Positions 17,928 through 25,866 of a stretch of DNA of 64,000 nucleotides are shown here, in pieces (position 1 is the stretch's first letter; each line of letters starts with the position of its first letter). The notes beneath the pieces are model-generated. The model was given only the letters and a program-made list of their open reading frames with translations, was not told the origin of the DNA and made no database searches. Source of the DNA: an uncultured Duncaniella sp. (GTDB lineage Bacteria; Bacteroidota; Bacteroidia; Bacteroidales; Muribaculaceae); assembly GCA_910587165.1 (NCBI GenBank), contig CAJUKP010000010.1:14727-78726 (forward strand), given 5' to 3'. The translations under genes and the position numbers were made by a program.

Positions 17928-17935
17928 TAACTTTG
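17928..17935 (+). promoter_or_regulatory. Promoter -7 box of the queuosine-transporter operon
   Basis: TAACTTTG followed by CACTCC mirrors the guaA box across the divergent intergenic region. The leader to the next ATG is about 33 bases. I see no preQ1 riboswitch fold in it. Confidence 0.6.
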
Positions 17936-17972
17936 CACTCCAAAAAAATTTCGCAAGCATATCAGCCGTCGA

Positions 17973-18659
17973 ATGAAAGAAGCTCGTATATCAGTTACAT
18001 TCATGCTCCTTGCGGTGACATTCTGTGTCTGCCTCATAGTGAGCAACCTCATGGAGATAAAAACCGTTGATCTTGGCCCGCTGACTATCACGGCCGGGGT
18101 CGTCGTGTTCCCTATATCCTACATTCTCAATGACTGTATGGTGGAGGTCTATGGCTTTGCCAAGGCCCGTCTTGTCATCTGGCTTGGTTTCGGCATGAAC
18201 CTCCTTGTCTCATTGCTCCTGCAGCTCGGCGTTCTTTTGCCGGGTGCTGACTCTTGGCACGGACAGGAGGCGATGGAGATGATATTTGGTGCGGTGCCGC
18301 GTATATTCGCCGCAAGTTTCATCGCATTTCTGTGCGGGTCGATGGTCAATGCATACGTGATGTCGCGAATGAAGCTGTCATCTGCTCCGGGTAGGGGATT
18401 CTCGCTGCGTGCCATCGTATCGTCACTGTGGGGTGAGGGGGTTGACTCGATGATATTTTTCCCTCTTGCCTTCGGGGGTGTGCTCTCATGGGCCGAGATA
18501 GGGTCGCTCATTGTCACACAGACTTTTCTCAAGACTTTCTATGAACTGCTCATACTCCCGGTGACTCTACGTGTCGTGAAACGTCTGCGTGAGTTTGAAG
18601 GAGAGGAGGCGCCTGCGAGGCCTAAATCCTATAAATGGTGGAGGATCAATGAACTGTGA
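17973..18659 (+). CDS. yhhQ: Queuosine precursor transporter (YhhQ/DUF165 family)
   Basis: This 228-residue inner-membrane protein has about six hydrophobic segments. Family signatures are the start of TM1-2 (FCVCLIVSNLMEIKTVDLG), TAGVVVFPISYILNDCMVEVYG, and the WGEGVDSMIFFPLAF stretch with the conserved Asp. YhhQ-type proteins import queuosine precursors such as preQ0, preQ1 or queuine. queD and queE are also in this window (33,921-34,815), so the cell seems equipped both to make and to take up precursors. The HAD gene overlaps its 3' end. Confidence 0.9.
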   Translation: MKEARISVTFMLLAVTFCVCLIVSNLMEIKTVDLGPLTITAGVVVFPISYILNDCMVEVYGFAKARLVIWLGFGMNLLVSLLLQLGVLLPGADSWHGQEAMEMIFGAVPRIFAASFIAFLCGSMVNAYVMSRMKLSSAPGRGFSLRAIVSSLWGEGVDSMIFFPLAFGGVLSWAEIGSLIVTQTFLKTFYELLILPVTLRVVKRLREFEGEEAPARPKSYKWWRINEL

Positions 18660-19389
18660 TATTTCCGATATAACGTCAGGCATAACATGGGTGTGGTTCG
18701 ATCTGGACGACACCCTCATTGACTTCCGCTCCAATTCGCGGGAGGCATTGCGGCTGCTTTATGAGACGGAGAAACTGTCGGATTTTTATCCTTCGGCAGA
18801 GGAATGGACCGAAGCCTACGAGAATCACAACCATTCCCTATGGGATAGATATGGCCGGGGTGAGATAAGTCAGGATTTTCTCAGAATGGACCGCTTCGCC
18901 ACTCCACTCGCTCCCGAATGGAAAGGGAGCCATGAGGAACTTGAAGCATACAGCCGCAAACTTGACCCGCTCTATCTTGACTTGCTTGCGAGTCAGAAAG
19001 GGTTGGTGGATGGTGCCATTGATCTCCTGCAGTATCTGCGCGCGCACAATTATAAAATAGGTGTTCTCTCAAACGGGTTTACTGATGTCCAGCATCGCAA
19101 GCTGCAGAATTGCGGGCTCACCCAGCTGGTTGATCTTATGGTGCTCAGTGATGACATCGGTGTCAACAAGCCGGATGTGCGTATCTACCGTCACGCGATG
19201 ACCCGTGCCGGAGAGCCCGTCCCCTCCAGACATATTATGATAGGGGATAATGCAGCCACAGATATTCTTGGAGCGGTAGGCGCGGGATGGCGTTCCATAC
19301 ACCTCAATCCTGCCGCCCGGGGGATGGAAATGGTCGAAGATACACTTATTACCCATGATTTGAGGCTGCTTTTCAATCTAAAGTGGTGA
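18649..19389 (+). CDS. HAD-superfamily phosphatase (YjjG/nucleotidase-like)
   Basis: This 246-residue protein has the HAD motif I WFDLDDTLIDF with the nucleophile Asp near residue 16, motif II in GVLSNGFTD, the Lys of motif III in VNKPDVRIY, and motif IV in MIGDNAATDILGA. The alpha-helical cap after motif I and the overall pattern fit the YjjG subgroup, which dephosphorylates pyrimidine nucleoside monophosphates. The substrate here is inferred. I chose the ATG at 18649, which overlaps the yhhQ stop by 11 bases and follows GGTGGAGGATCA, because an upstream in-frame ATG would lie deep inside yhhQ. Confidence 0.88.
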   Translation: MNCDISDITSGITWVWFDLDDTLIDFRSNSREALRLLYETEKLSDFYPSAEEWTEAYENHNHSLWDRYGRGEISQDFLRMDRFATPLAPEWKGSHEELEAYSRKLDPLYLDLLASQKGLVDGAIDLLQYLRAHNYKIGVLSNGFTDVQHRKLQNCGLTQLVDLMVLSDDIGVNKPDVRIYRHAMTRAGEPVPSRHIMIGDNAATDILGAVGAGWRSIHLNPAARGMEMVEDTLITHDLRLLFNLKW

Positions 19390-19430
19390 GGAAGTGAATT
19401 TTATCTTAAAATTTCCGTTAAATTTCATTG

Positions 19431-19457
19431 CCAATTCAAAAAAAGTTACGATATTTG
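19431..19457 (+). promoter_or_regulatory. Probable promoter of the HU-type gene
   Basis: GATATTTG (19450-19457) differs from TAnnTTTG in one base and has a TTG-like element about 19 bases upstream. The spacing to the ATG gives a leader of about 75 bases containing a GC-rich CCTCCC/GGGGG patch. Confidence 0.4.
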
Positions 19458-19536
19458 CAGTCGCAAAACGCGATGCCTCCCTGGCGGGGGTGAAAAATCA
19501 GAAGATATTAACCAATTATAAAAATTTGCCAGTACA

Positions 19537-19818
19537 ATGACAAAAGCAGACATCGTCAACGAGATTTCCAAGTCGACCGGTATCGAGAAGGCCAACGTGC
19601 TCGTGACAATCGAGAAGTTCATGGAAACCGTCAAGGACTCTCTTGCTCACGGGGAGAATGTATATCTCCGCGGATTTGGCAGCTTCATCATCAAGGTACG
19701 TTCCGAGAAGACTGCACGCAACATCTCAAAGAACACTACCATCATCATCCCCGAGCACCGCATCCCCGCATTCAAGCCTGCCAAGGTGTTCATGGAGGAA
19801 GTGAAGAGCGCCGAGTGA
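19537..19818 (+). CDS. hup: HU/IHF-family DNA-binding protein
   Basis: This 93-residue nucleoid protein starts MTKADIVNEISKSTGI, has the RGFGSF turn, a shortened basic arm with ISKNTTIIIPEHRIPAFKPAK, and ends in the usual short helix. HU proteins bend DNA and shape the nucleoid. It is followed by a tiny basic protein gene and RNase G. That order resembles what I recall from other Bacteroidota (from memory, not checked). Confidence 0.92.
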   Translation: MTKADIVNEISKSTGIEKANVLVTIEKFMETVKDSLAHGENVYLRGFGSFIIKVRSEKTARNISKNTTIIIPEHRIPAFKPAKVFMEEVKSAE

Positions 19819-19911
19819 CAACAGGCTCGGAATGCTCCGGATCTCTCTCCCCACTCCCGTTGAAACAAATACAGACAACACTATAACATAACTTCAATCA
19901 CCTACATCACC

Positions 19912-20001
19912 ATGCCCAGCGGAAAAAAACGTAAAGGCCACAAGATGGCAACACACAAGCGTAAGAAACGCCTTCGCAAGAACCGTCACAAGAAGAAATA
20001 A
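19912..20001 (+). CDS. 29-residue highly basic protein (AURKAIP1/COX24-like, possible ribosome-associated)
   Basis: The frame encodes MPSGKKRKGHKMATHKRKKR and nine more residues, with more than half Lys, Arg or His. It starts at a good ATG and ends with TAA. From memory, short proteins of this type in Bacteroidota are assigned to the AURKAIP1/COX24 domain family, whose mitochondrial member mS38 is a small-subunit ribosomal protein. A ribosomal role here is inference. It lies 93 bases after the HU gene and 132 bases before RNase G. It is short enough that automated gene calling could miss it. Confidence 0.8.
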   Translation: MPSGKKRKGHKMATHKRKKRLRKNRHKKK

Positions 20002-20036
20002 TTGAGACACCCGTAAAAGGCTAAAACGCTCAGAAA

Positions 20037-20112
20037 AAAGACGAGAACAAACGCGGTCGGACACGGGAGGACAGCTCCCTTGGTCTCCGGCAGCAGTTTG
20101 TTCTTGGTCTTT
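20037..20112 (+). promoter_or_regulatory. Long imperfect hairpin in the RNase G leader
   Basis: The arm AAAGACGAGAACAAAC (20037-20052) pairs with 20096-20112 apart from one small bulge, and the interior can form a second GGGAG/CTCCC stem. There is no T-run after it, so it does not look like a terminator. It ends 21 bases before the rng start codon and could control or sense RNase activity. Confidence 0.5.
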
Positions 20113-20133
20113 AGTCTATTAACGATCCAAACA

Positions 20134-21756
20134 ATGAAAAGTGAACTGATTGTCGACGTACAGCCGTCAGAAGTGTCAATAGCGCTTCTGGAGGATTCGC
20201 GCCTCGTCTCACTGCAGAAAGAGGCGCGCAACATCGCTTATGCGGTGGGCGACATCTACCTGGCGAAAGTCAAGAAACTGATGCCGGGTCTGAATGCCGC
20301 TTTCGTCAATGTCGGCTATGAGAAGGATGCTTTTCTTCATTATCTGGATCTTGGTTCGCAATTCTCAACCTACGCTTCGTTTCTCAAAAACGTGCTCGTC
20401 GATAAGAAAACCGATGTCACGGTGTCGAAAATGAAGCGTCTCCCTGACATTGACAAGCACGGGTCGGTCACGAATGTCCTCCAGCCCGGTCAGGAGCTTC
20501 TCGTGCAGATTGTCAAGGAACCCATCTCCTCCAAGGGCCCGCGTCTCACCACAGAGATCACATTCACAGGCCGGTATATGGTGCTCATACCCTTCGGCGA
20601 CAAGATTTCAGTGTCGCAGAAGATCAAGACTACCGAAGAGAAACTACGCCTTCGCCAACTCATCGACAGCATACGCCCCAAGAATTTCGGCGTCATTATC
20701 CGCACCTCGGCCGAGGGCAAGAGCGTGCGTGAGCTTCACCATGAACTGAAGACTCTCCTGCATTGTTGGGAGGATACCATCGAGAAGGCGCGCAAGGCAT
20801 CGGCACCATCGCTGATATTCGAGGAGGAAAGCCGCATAGTCGGTATGTTGCGCGATGTTTTCTCGCCAACATTCGAGAGTATCCATGTCAACGACAAGGA
20901 GATTTTCGGTCAGATCGAGAAGTATGTGGCGCTCATCGCTCCCGAAAGTTCGGATATAGTGAAGTACTATGACAGCGATATCCCCATCTTCGATCATTTC
21001 AGCATCACCAGGCAGATCAAATCATCGTTCGGAAAGACGGTCTCATTCAGATCCGGAGCCTATATAATCATCGAACATACCGAAGCGCTCCATGTGATCG
21101 ACGTCAACTCCGGCAACCGTTCCAAGGCTGCCTCCGATCAGGAGAGCAATGCCATAGAGGTGAATCTCAGGGCTGCCGATGAAATTGCCCGCCAGTTGCG
21201 GTTGCGCGACATGGGCGGCATCATAGTGATCGACTTCATCGACATGAACAAGGCCGAGCACCGGCAAAAGCTCTATGAGCACATGAAAGAGGTGATGGCC
21301 AATGACAGGGCCCGTCACAACATCCTGCCTCTGAGTAAATTCGGACTCATGCAGATCACACGTCAGCGGGTACGCCCCGCACTTGACATCGTAACCACCG
21401 AGGAGTGTCCCTCATGTCACGGAAAAGGTGAGATCGCGCCTTCGCTTCTCTTTACCGACACCCTGCATGAGAAACTTGCCTATCTGGTCAATACTCTCAA
21501 GGTAAAGCATTTCGTTCTGTATGTCCACCCTTACGTGGCCGCATATCTCAAGAAAGGCATCCCGTCGCTCTACAGAAGCTGGCAATGGGAGTTCGGATTC
21601 AATTTCCGAATCAAGCCGGATGAGTCACTTGCATATCTGCAATACCGTGTGCTCGATTCAGAGAGAAACGAAATAGATCTCAAGGAGGAAAAGGATATGG
21701 CATCCTCGGCCTCGAAACAAAATTCACGAACCAAGAATTTCGGAAAGGAAGATTAA
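20134..21756 (+). CDS. rng: Ribonuclease E/G family protein
   Basis: This 540-residue endoribonuclease has the catalytic-core layout of RNase G. An S1-like domain begins near residue 38 (GDIYLAKVKKLMPGLNAAFV). The acidic catalytic residues are in LHVIDVNSGN and GGIIVIDFIDM. The zinc link is TTEECPSCHGKGE with the CPxC pair. There is no long C-terminal scaffold, which fits RNase G rather than E. I chose the ATG at 20134 (MKSELIVDVQPSE). An upstream in-frame ATG would lie inside the leader hairpin. The enzyme processes rRNA and turns over mRNA in the cytoplasm. Confidence 0.93.
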   Translation: MKSELIVDVQPSEVSIALLEDSRLVSLQKEARNIAYAVGDIYLAKVKKLMPGLNAAFVNVGYEKDAFLHYLDLGSQFSTYASFLKNVLVDKKTDVTVSKMKRLPDIDKHGSVTNVLQPGQELLVQIVKEPISSKGPRLTTEITFTGRYMVLIPFGDKISVSQKIKTTEEKLRLRQLIDSIRPKNFGVIIRTSAEGKSVRELHHELKTLLHCWEDTIEKARKASAPSLIFEEESRIVGMLRDVFSPTFESIHVNDKEIFGQIEKYVALIAPESSDIVKYYDSDIPIFDHFSITRQIKSSFGKTVSFRSGAYIIIEHTEALHVIDVNSGNRSKAASDQESNAIEVNLRAADEIARQLRLRDMGGIIVIDFIDMNKAEHRQKLYEHMKEVMANDRARHNILPLSKFGLMQITRQRVRPALDIVTTEECPSCHGKGEIAPSLLFTDTLHEKLAYLVNTLKVKHFVLYVHPYVAAYLKKGIPSLYRSWQWEFGFNFRIKPDESLAYLQYRVLDSERNEIDLKEEKDMASSASKQNSRTKNFGKED

Positions 21757-21791
21757 AGATCCGCTCCGACAGCCGAAAAATTTTTAACGCA

Positions 21792-21822
21792 GGCGCCCGA
21801 CGAACCAGATTCGCCGGGCGCC
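21792..21822. terminator. Bidirectional terminator between rng and the ATPase-TOPRIM gene
   Basis: A GC-rich 13-base stem with one mismatch (21792-21804 with 21810-21822) sits between two convergent genes. The T-rich tail is better on the minus strand. Confidence 0.6.
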
Positions 21823-21831
21823 CTTGTGTCA

Positions 21832-23397
21832 TCACAGGAATATTCCTTTCACAGCCTTGCGGAGTTCATCGGCTCCGTCAAGGTCGCGGCGGAGTATGTC
21901 GAGCACGGCCCTGATCATAGAATCCTTGTCATCTTTCTTCAGTCCGCATAGTCTGGCTACATGGCTTTCCGAGATCATGGTCTTTCTGTTATAGACTTTG
22001 AGTATGGCGGCATAGTCCCCGTCGCGCAGATAGCGCCTGAATTCACGGCACAACTCCTCGTAGATACCACGGGGGTTGATCTCCCGGGCCAGGTCGGAGA
22101 TATGGTTCTCAAGTTGAGAGATGTTTGCAAATCGCCCGTCGATCCTGTGCTCCACTCCCCGTTTCACCCGATGGCGGGTATGTTGCAGTGCCTGCTGGCG
22201 CAGCTCACCCTCGAATAGTTTCATTATGGTGCGTTTCACCTTTGCGAACACCTCATCGGGGTCGCGGCGGTTCACACGGGCAACGGTGCGGATCACCTCC
22301 TCAAGCATGAAAATATTCTCTACTTCAGCAACTTCCGGAACGAGTATCTGCTTCTTGCGCAGATAACCCACCTCACCTTCGTCGCGCCTGTCACGATCGA
22401 CTATTCCGAATGCATTCAGGCTGTGCAGGGCTTTGAGACTGTTGAAAGTGCGGGTAGATTCGATCACTCTGTCGCAGCCTCCGAGAGATTTCACGGAATA
22501 GTCATTGAATATCAGCGGATAGAGTTTTGCATCTATGGAGTTTTTCCCGTCTCCTTCAATGAAGAGCACCGGCTTGCGCTCCCCTAAGATGGCGAGATAT
22601 ACATCGTCGTCAAGGACATCCGGAGATGTTATGAAATCGTAGTCCCACTCCCAATTTCCGCGTTGCAGTTCACAGCTTTTCACCCACACCATCAGACCTT
22701 CGCTTCGCGAGGAGGCAAACTGCAGGTCATGGGTGATGTAGATGAATGTGCAGTCGGGGCGCCAACGTTCTATCCGCTCCCATAGAGCACTGTTGGTGGT
22801 GGGATGTAGAAATCTCGCGGGAGAGTCGACGATTATCACCGAACCGGAAGGGATGAGTGATATGGCGCCGAGATAGTACATCACCGCCTTCTCACCGTCA
22901 GAGAGTTTTGTGGCCGCGTATGAATCGTCGGGGGTGTCCTGACGGCTGAAAAGCATACGCCCGCTCTCGACAAGCACATGATTGTCGGGAAACAGGTGTT
23001 TCCAATGCCCCATGACACGTTCGAGCCGGGTGGCTTTCGGCTTCTTTTCCGGCGGGTCGAATTTGTCGGCGAGCAATGTCAGCATTTCTTCGTTGAGCAG
23101 GATGCCTATCAATCTGTCAAACTCGCCTCTGAGATCAGAGCGCAGCAGGCTCCCTTCGGCGATTGTCTGACGGTATATGCTGTCGATGGATCCCTCGGAA
23201 TTATCTTCGTTGTCCTTGACATATAGGGCCTTGAGTGCTGAGAGCCTGACGGCATTTCCGCCAAGGTCGGCTGCCAGACGGTTGGCAAACCTGGTTTTGC
23301 CGGCTCCGTTTGCGCCGATCACCACTATATGGCGTGTGGCACTGATGTCTACCTCAGGTGCCGGGGCACCTTTGCGGGGTGGAAAAGGAATGTTCAT
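21832..23397 (-). CDS. Fused ABC-type ATPase and DUF4435/TOPRIM protein
   Basis: This 521-residue protein has two parts. The N-terminal ATPase (about 1-240) has Walker A GANGAGKT at 28-35, an ABC-like signature LSDGE at 165-169, a Walker B strand SVIIVDSP ending in Asp191, and the switch His223 in ITHD. The C-terminal part (about 270-520) looks like the TOPRIM-type DUF4435 domain, with Glu281 in LFIEGDGKN and DRD at 334-336 in FGIVDRDRR. This is the architecture of OLD-family nucleases and of PARIS defence systems (AriA ATPase plus AriB DUF4435), here in one chain. Whether it is defensive or a housekeeping protein is not decided by sequence. It is preceded by the PAP2 gene with a 12-base gap. 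Confidence 0.75.
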   Translation of the reverse strand: MNIPFPPRKGAPAPEVDISATRHIVVIGANGAGKTRFANRLAADLGGNAVRLSALKALYVKDNEDNSEGSIDSIYRQTIAEGSLLRSDLRGEFDRLIGILLNEEMLTLLADKFDPPEKKPKATRLERVMGHWKHLFPDNHVLVESGRMLFSRQDTPDDSYAATKLSDGEKAVMYYLGAISLIPSGSVIIVDSPARFLHPTTNSALWERIERWRPDCTFIYITHDLQFASSRSEGLMVWVKSCELQRGNWEWDYDFITSPDVLDDDVYLAILGERKPVLFIEGDGKNSIDAKLYPLIFNDYSVKSLGGCDRVIESTRTFNSLKALHSLNAFGIVDRDRRDEGEVGYLRKKQILVPEVAEVENIFMLEEVIRTVARVNRRDPDEVFAKVKRTIMKLFEGELRQQALQHTRHRVKRGVEHRIDGRFANISQLENHISDLAREINPRGIYEELCREFRRYLRDGDYAAILKVYNRKTMISESHVARLCGLKKDDKDSMIRAVLDILRRDLDGADELRKAVKGIFL

Positions 23398-23409
23398 GGC
23401 TGACAGGTG

Positions 23410-24648
23410 TTAGAATTCGTAGCGTGATGATATATTGAAAAGCAGAGATGAGGATATGCCCGAGGCCGAGGCTGTCACCGGTATGTGGAATGATGGCGAC
23501 GGGTACAGGTTGAATTTGTAGCGGGCCATCTCATATCCTATGGAGGCCCGCGCGGAAAAACGCGGACTGAGCCTGAGGGCAAAGCCCACGTCTATGCGGC
23601 CGAACGGGGTTCCGGCACAGCTTCTCACGGCGTTGTCAAGCACATTGAGCGGAAAGTTGTAGCGGTAGCCTATTCCTGCCTCTGCATTTACGCTCAGACG
23701 TTTGCTGAGTGCGCACGTGTAGTAGGGGAGTGCTATCAGTCCGAGAGACGAGAGTGATTTGACATACGTCCGGTCATTGTTGACGTCTACATTGATCGGC
23801 ATTGACAGAAGTCCGAGTTCAAGGGCAAGTCCCCAGTGGTCGCTCGCGCCCCAGGCTCCGCGCAGTGCGGCTGAAAGTGCCGGCATCCTCTCGATCTCCA
23901 TTCTTCCGGCATAGATCTTTCCAAGCGGCAGAGACAGACCGCATTCAAGTGAAAGATAGGAGAAGTTGTTGTTGGGGCGGAGATCCTCACCTTTTATCTC
24001 GAGTTGATTCTGGCCGAAAATCAGATCTCCTATCAGATAGCCGAGTTCTGTGGCAAGTATTCCTATACCGGCTCCGGCCACCACATCGGTGGGATAGTGA
24101 TGGCGGTCCACCACTCTTTCCACGGCTATTCCTGTGGCCAGCGTATAGGCACCGAGCGTGTACCACGGTGATATGTGCCCGAGTTCCTTGGCCACCATCG
24201 TGGCACCCATGAAAGCTATGGCCGAGTGGCCGGAGGGGAATGACCGGTGGTCAGATCCGTCAGGCCTTTCCGAATCCATGCCGCTTTTCATCCCCTTGAC
24301 GGTGGCAGCCATTATTGAGGCCGACAACCCTTGTGATACGGCCATTCTTCCCCAGCCGGAGCGTGTGGGCGCACCGGCGGCTTTCATGACCCAAGGGAAT
24401 ACAGCGGGGGCAAAACGGAGAATGTCTGTTCCCCGGTCGGATTTCACTTCGGTCGGAACTATATGGCCCGGTGAGGGATAGATTGAACGCAAAGCGGCGG
24501 CACTGCCTGCCATGACACCTCCTGCCACAATTCCCGGCCACGGCGATGGTGTGATGCTGTCGGCCACGGTATGGCTGGATGGCGTCTCAGCCCCGAGGCG
24601 GAGCATGATGCCTGATATCGTGAGGAATATGACTAAGCGAAGTTTCAT
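23410..24648 (-). CDS. PAP2-family phosphatase with a C-terminal outer-membrane-barrel-like region
   Basis: This 412-residue protein starts with a signal peptide (MKLRLVIFLTISGIML). The PAP2 catalytic motifs are complete: KSGMDSERPDG near the first motif, FPSGHSA with the proton-donor His, and ERVVDRHHYPTDV with the nucleophilic His. Such enzymes dephosphorylate lipid pyrophosphates or phosphatidate. After about residue 220 the sequence turns into alternating beta strands and ends in SRYEF with a terminal Phe, as outer-membrane barrels do. A phosphatase fused to a barrel would act at the periplasmic face of the outer membrane, possibly on lipid A (inference). It lies 46 bases after the AraC gene. 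Confidence 0.85.
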   Translation of the reverse strand: MKLRLVIFLTISGIMLRLGAETPSSHTVADSITPSPWPGIVAGGVMAGSAAALRSIYPSPGHIVPTEVKSDRGTDILRFAPAVFPWVMKAAGAPTRSGWGRMAVSQGLSASIMAATVKGMKSGMDSERPDGSDHRSFPSGHSAIAFMGATMVAKELGHISPWYTLGAYTLATGIAVERVVDRHHYPTDVVAGAGIGILATELGYLIGDLIFGQNQLEIKGEDLRPNNNFSYLSLECGLSLPLGKIYAGRMEIERMPALSAALRGAWGASDHWGLALELGLLSMPINVDVNNDRTYVKSLSSLGLIALPYYTCALSKRLSVNAEAGIGYRYNFPLNVLDNAVRSCAGTPFGRIDVGFALRLSPRFSARASIGYEMARYKFNLYPSPSFHIPVTASASGISSSLLFNISSRYEF

Positions 24649-24694
24649 CTACAATATAACACACGATGCCCCTGTTTTGTTATGTCGTGAAAAA

Positions 24695-25639
24695 TCAGGT
24701 CCGTTGATATTCTGACGGTGACATCCCTGTGAGGTGTTTGAAATATTTACCGAACGATGATTGGTTTGGAAAGTTGAGCTCGTAGGCCACCTGCTGGATA
24801 TTTTTTCCTGAGAATCTCAGCAGGTTCTTGGCTTCGAGAATGACATAGCTGTCGATGAGCTCGGATGCCGATTGTCCTGTATGCTCTTTTATGATGAGAG
24901 AGAGGTATTTAGGGGAAATGAAAAGTTTCGATGCGTAAAATGATACCGATCTTTCCTGACGGTGGTGCAGATGGACCAGTTTCATGAACTCGTGGACATA
25001 TCCCGATCTCCGGGATCTCACCTGTACGGGTTCAGGTCGGTTATCTGCCCTTGACAAATAGAACTGTATTATCTGGTAGGTCAGAGCGGCGATCAGATTG
25101 CGCGCGATGGATTTGGTGAACATTCCGCTGTTGCCGGGCTCGCTGTTGTGCCTGAGCATGAGGAAATATTCCCTGAGAAGTTCGGTCTCGCGTTCTGTAA
25201 GGGTTATGGTTGGAGGCGGGTTATGACGCTCACCGAGATTGGCGATCGACCCGATTAGGTTGATATCGAAATTCACATCGCGCAGGAATGTGTTTGAGAC
25301 GAACAGCATATAGCAATCGAGATTGTTCCACTCGATTCCTTTGACCTCTATTATCGACCCCGGGTCGATGATGGTGAGCGAGTTGTCAGTCATGCGGCAT
25401 GGAACGAGATTCATCTCTATGTCAAGCGCACCGCTGAAACATAGCAACCATGCCATCCCTTCTATACGGATGGGGCCCTCCCCGCGGCGACTCTTTGTCC
25501 CCGGATTCTCGGGACTGTCCATGTTTCCACGGTTCTCCTCCGTGATGCGGATGAGAATGTAATCGTCGCTGAGATTGGAGAACTCCGACACGAATTGCCG
25601 CAAAACTCCCAACTGCTGGAGATTGATTGTCTTTCCCAT
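24695..25639 (-). CDS. AraC-family transcriptional regulator
   Basis: This 314-residue regulator has a cupin-like N-terminal half and a C-terminal double helix-turn-helix. The second HTH matches the family signature in VAYELNFPNQSSFGKYFKHLTGMSPSEYQRT (consensus core FxxQSxFxxxFKxxxGxxP). The ligand is unknown. Its likely targets include itself and the neighbouring PAP2 and ATPase-TOPRIM genes downstream (inference). The promoter box lies five bases before the ATG, so the mRNA may be leaderless. Confidence 0.9.
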   Translation of the reverse strand: MGKTINLQQLGVLRQFVSEFSNLSDDYILIRITEENRGNMDSPENPGTKSRRGEGPIRIEGMAWLLCFSGALDIEMNLVPCRMTDNSLTIIDPGSIIEVKGIEWNNLDCYMLFVSNTFLRDVNFDINLIGSIANLGERHNPPPTITLTERETELLREYFLMLRHNSEPGNSGMFTKSIARNLIAALTYQIIQFYLSRADNRPEPVQVRSRRSGYVHEFMKLVHLHHRQERSVSFYASKLFISPKYLSLIIKEHTGQSASELIDSYVILEAKNLLRFSGKNIQQVAYELNFPNQSSFGKYFKHLTGMSPSEYQRT

Positions 25640-25643
25640 ATCG

Positions 25644-25651
25644 CAAATTTA
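25644..25651 (-). promoter_or_regulatory. Promoter -7 box at the AraC start codon
   Basis: The minus strand reads TAAATTTG. With the usual spacing, transcription would begin at or next to the A of the ATG at 25639. Confidence 0.5.
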
Positions 25652-25796
25652 GTCATAATTGCTTATATTATGTGAATATGAGGGAATAAATTGACCTTTT
25701 TGGCGATTTTTGAGGAAGAATTGGATAATCTTGACAAAAAAGTTTAGCTGCATAACCGTCAAAAAAACGTCAATAAGACAAATAGGTGTGAAAATA

Positions 25797-25828
25797 TTTG
25801 CTAAAGCCGCCGAGTTGTCGTATTTTTG
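25797..25828 (+). promoter_or_regulatory. Promoter of the sppA-lpxK-punA-thiL cluster
   Basis: TTTG (25797-25800), 20 bases, TATTTTTG (25821-25828) is a textbook Bacteroidota promoter. The start would be near 25834, about 33 bases before the sppA ATG. Confidence 0.8.
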
Positions 25829-25866
25829 CAATATAATCCGTTTTTCACGCAGTATCAAAAACAGTA

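Noticed and set aside
17936..17972. preQ1 riboswitch before the queuosine transporter
   Set aside because: The leader is only about 33 bases and shows no stem with the A-rich tail needed for a preQ1 aptamer.
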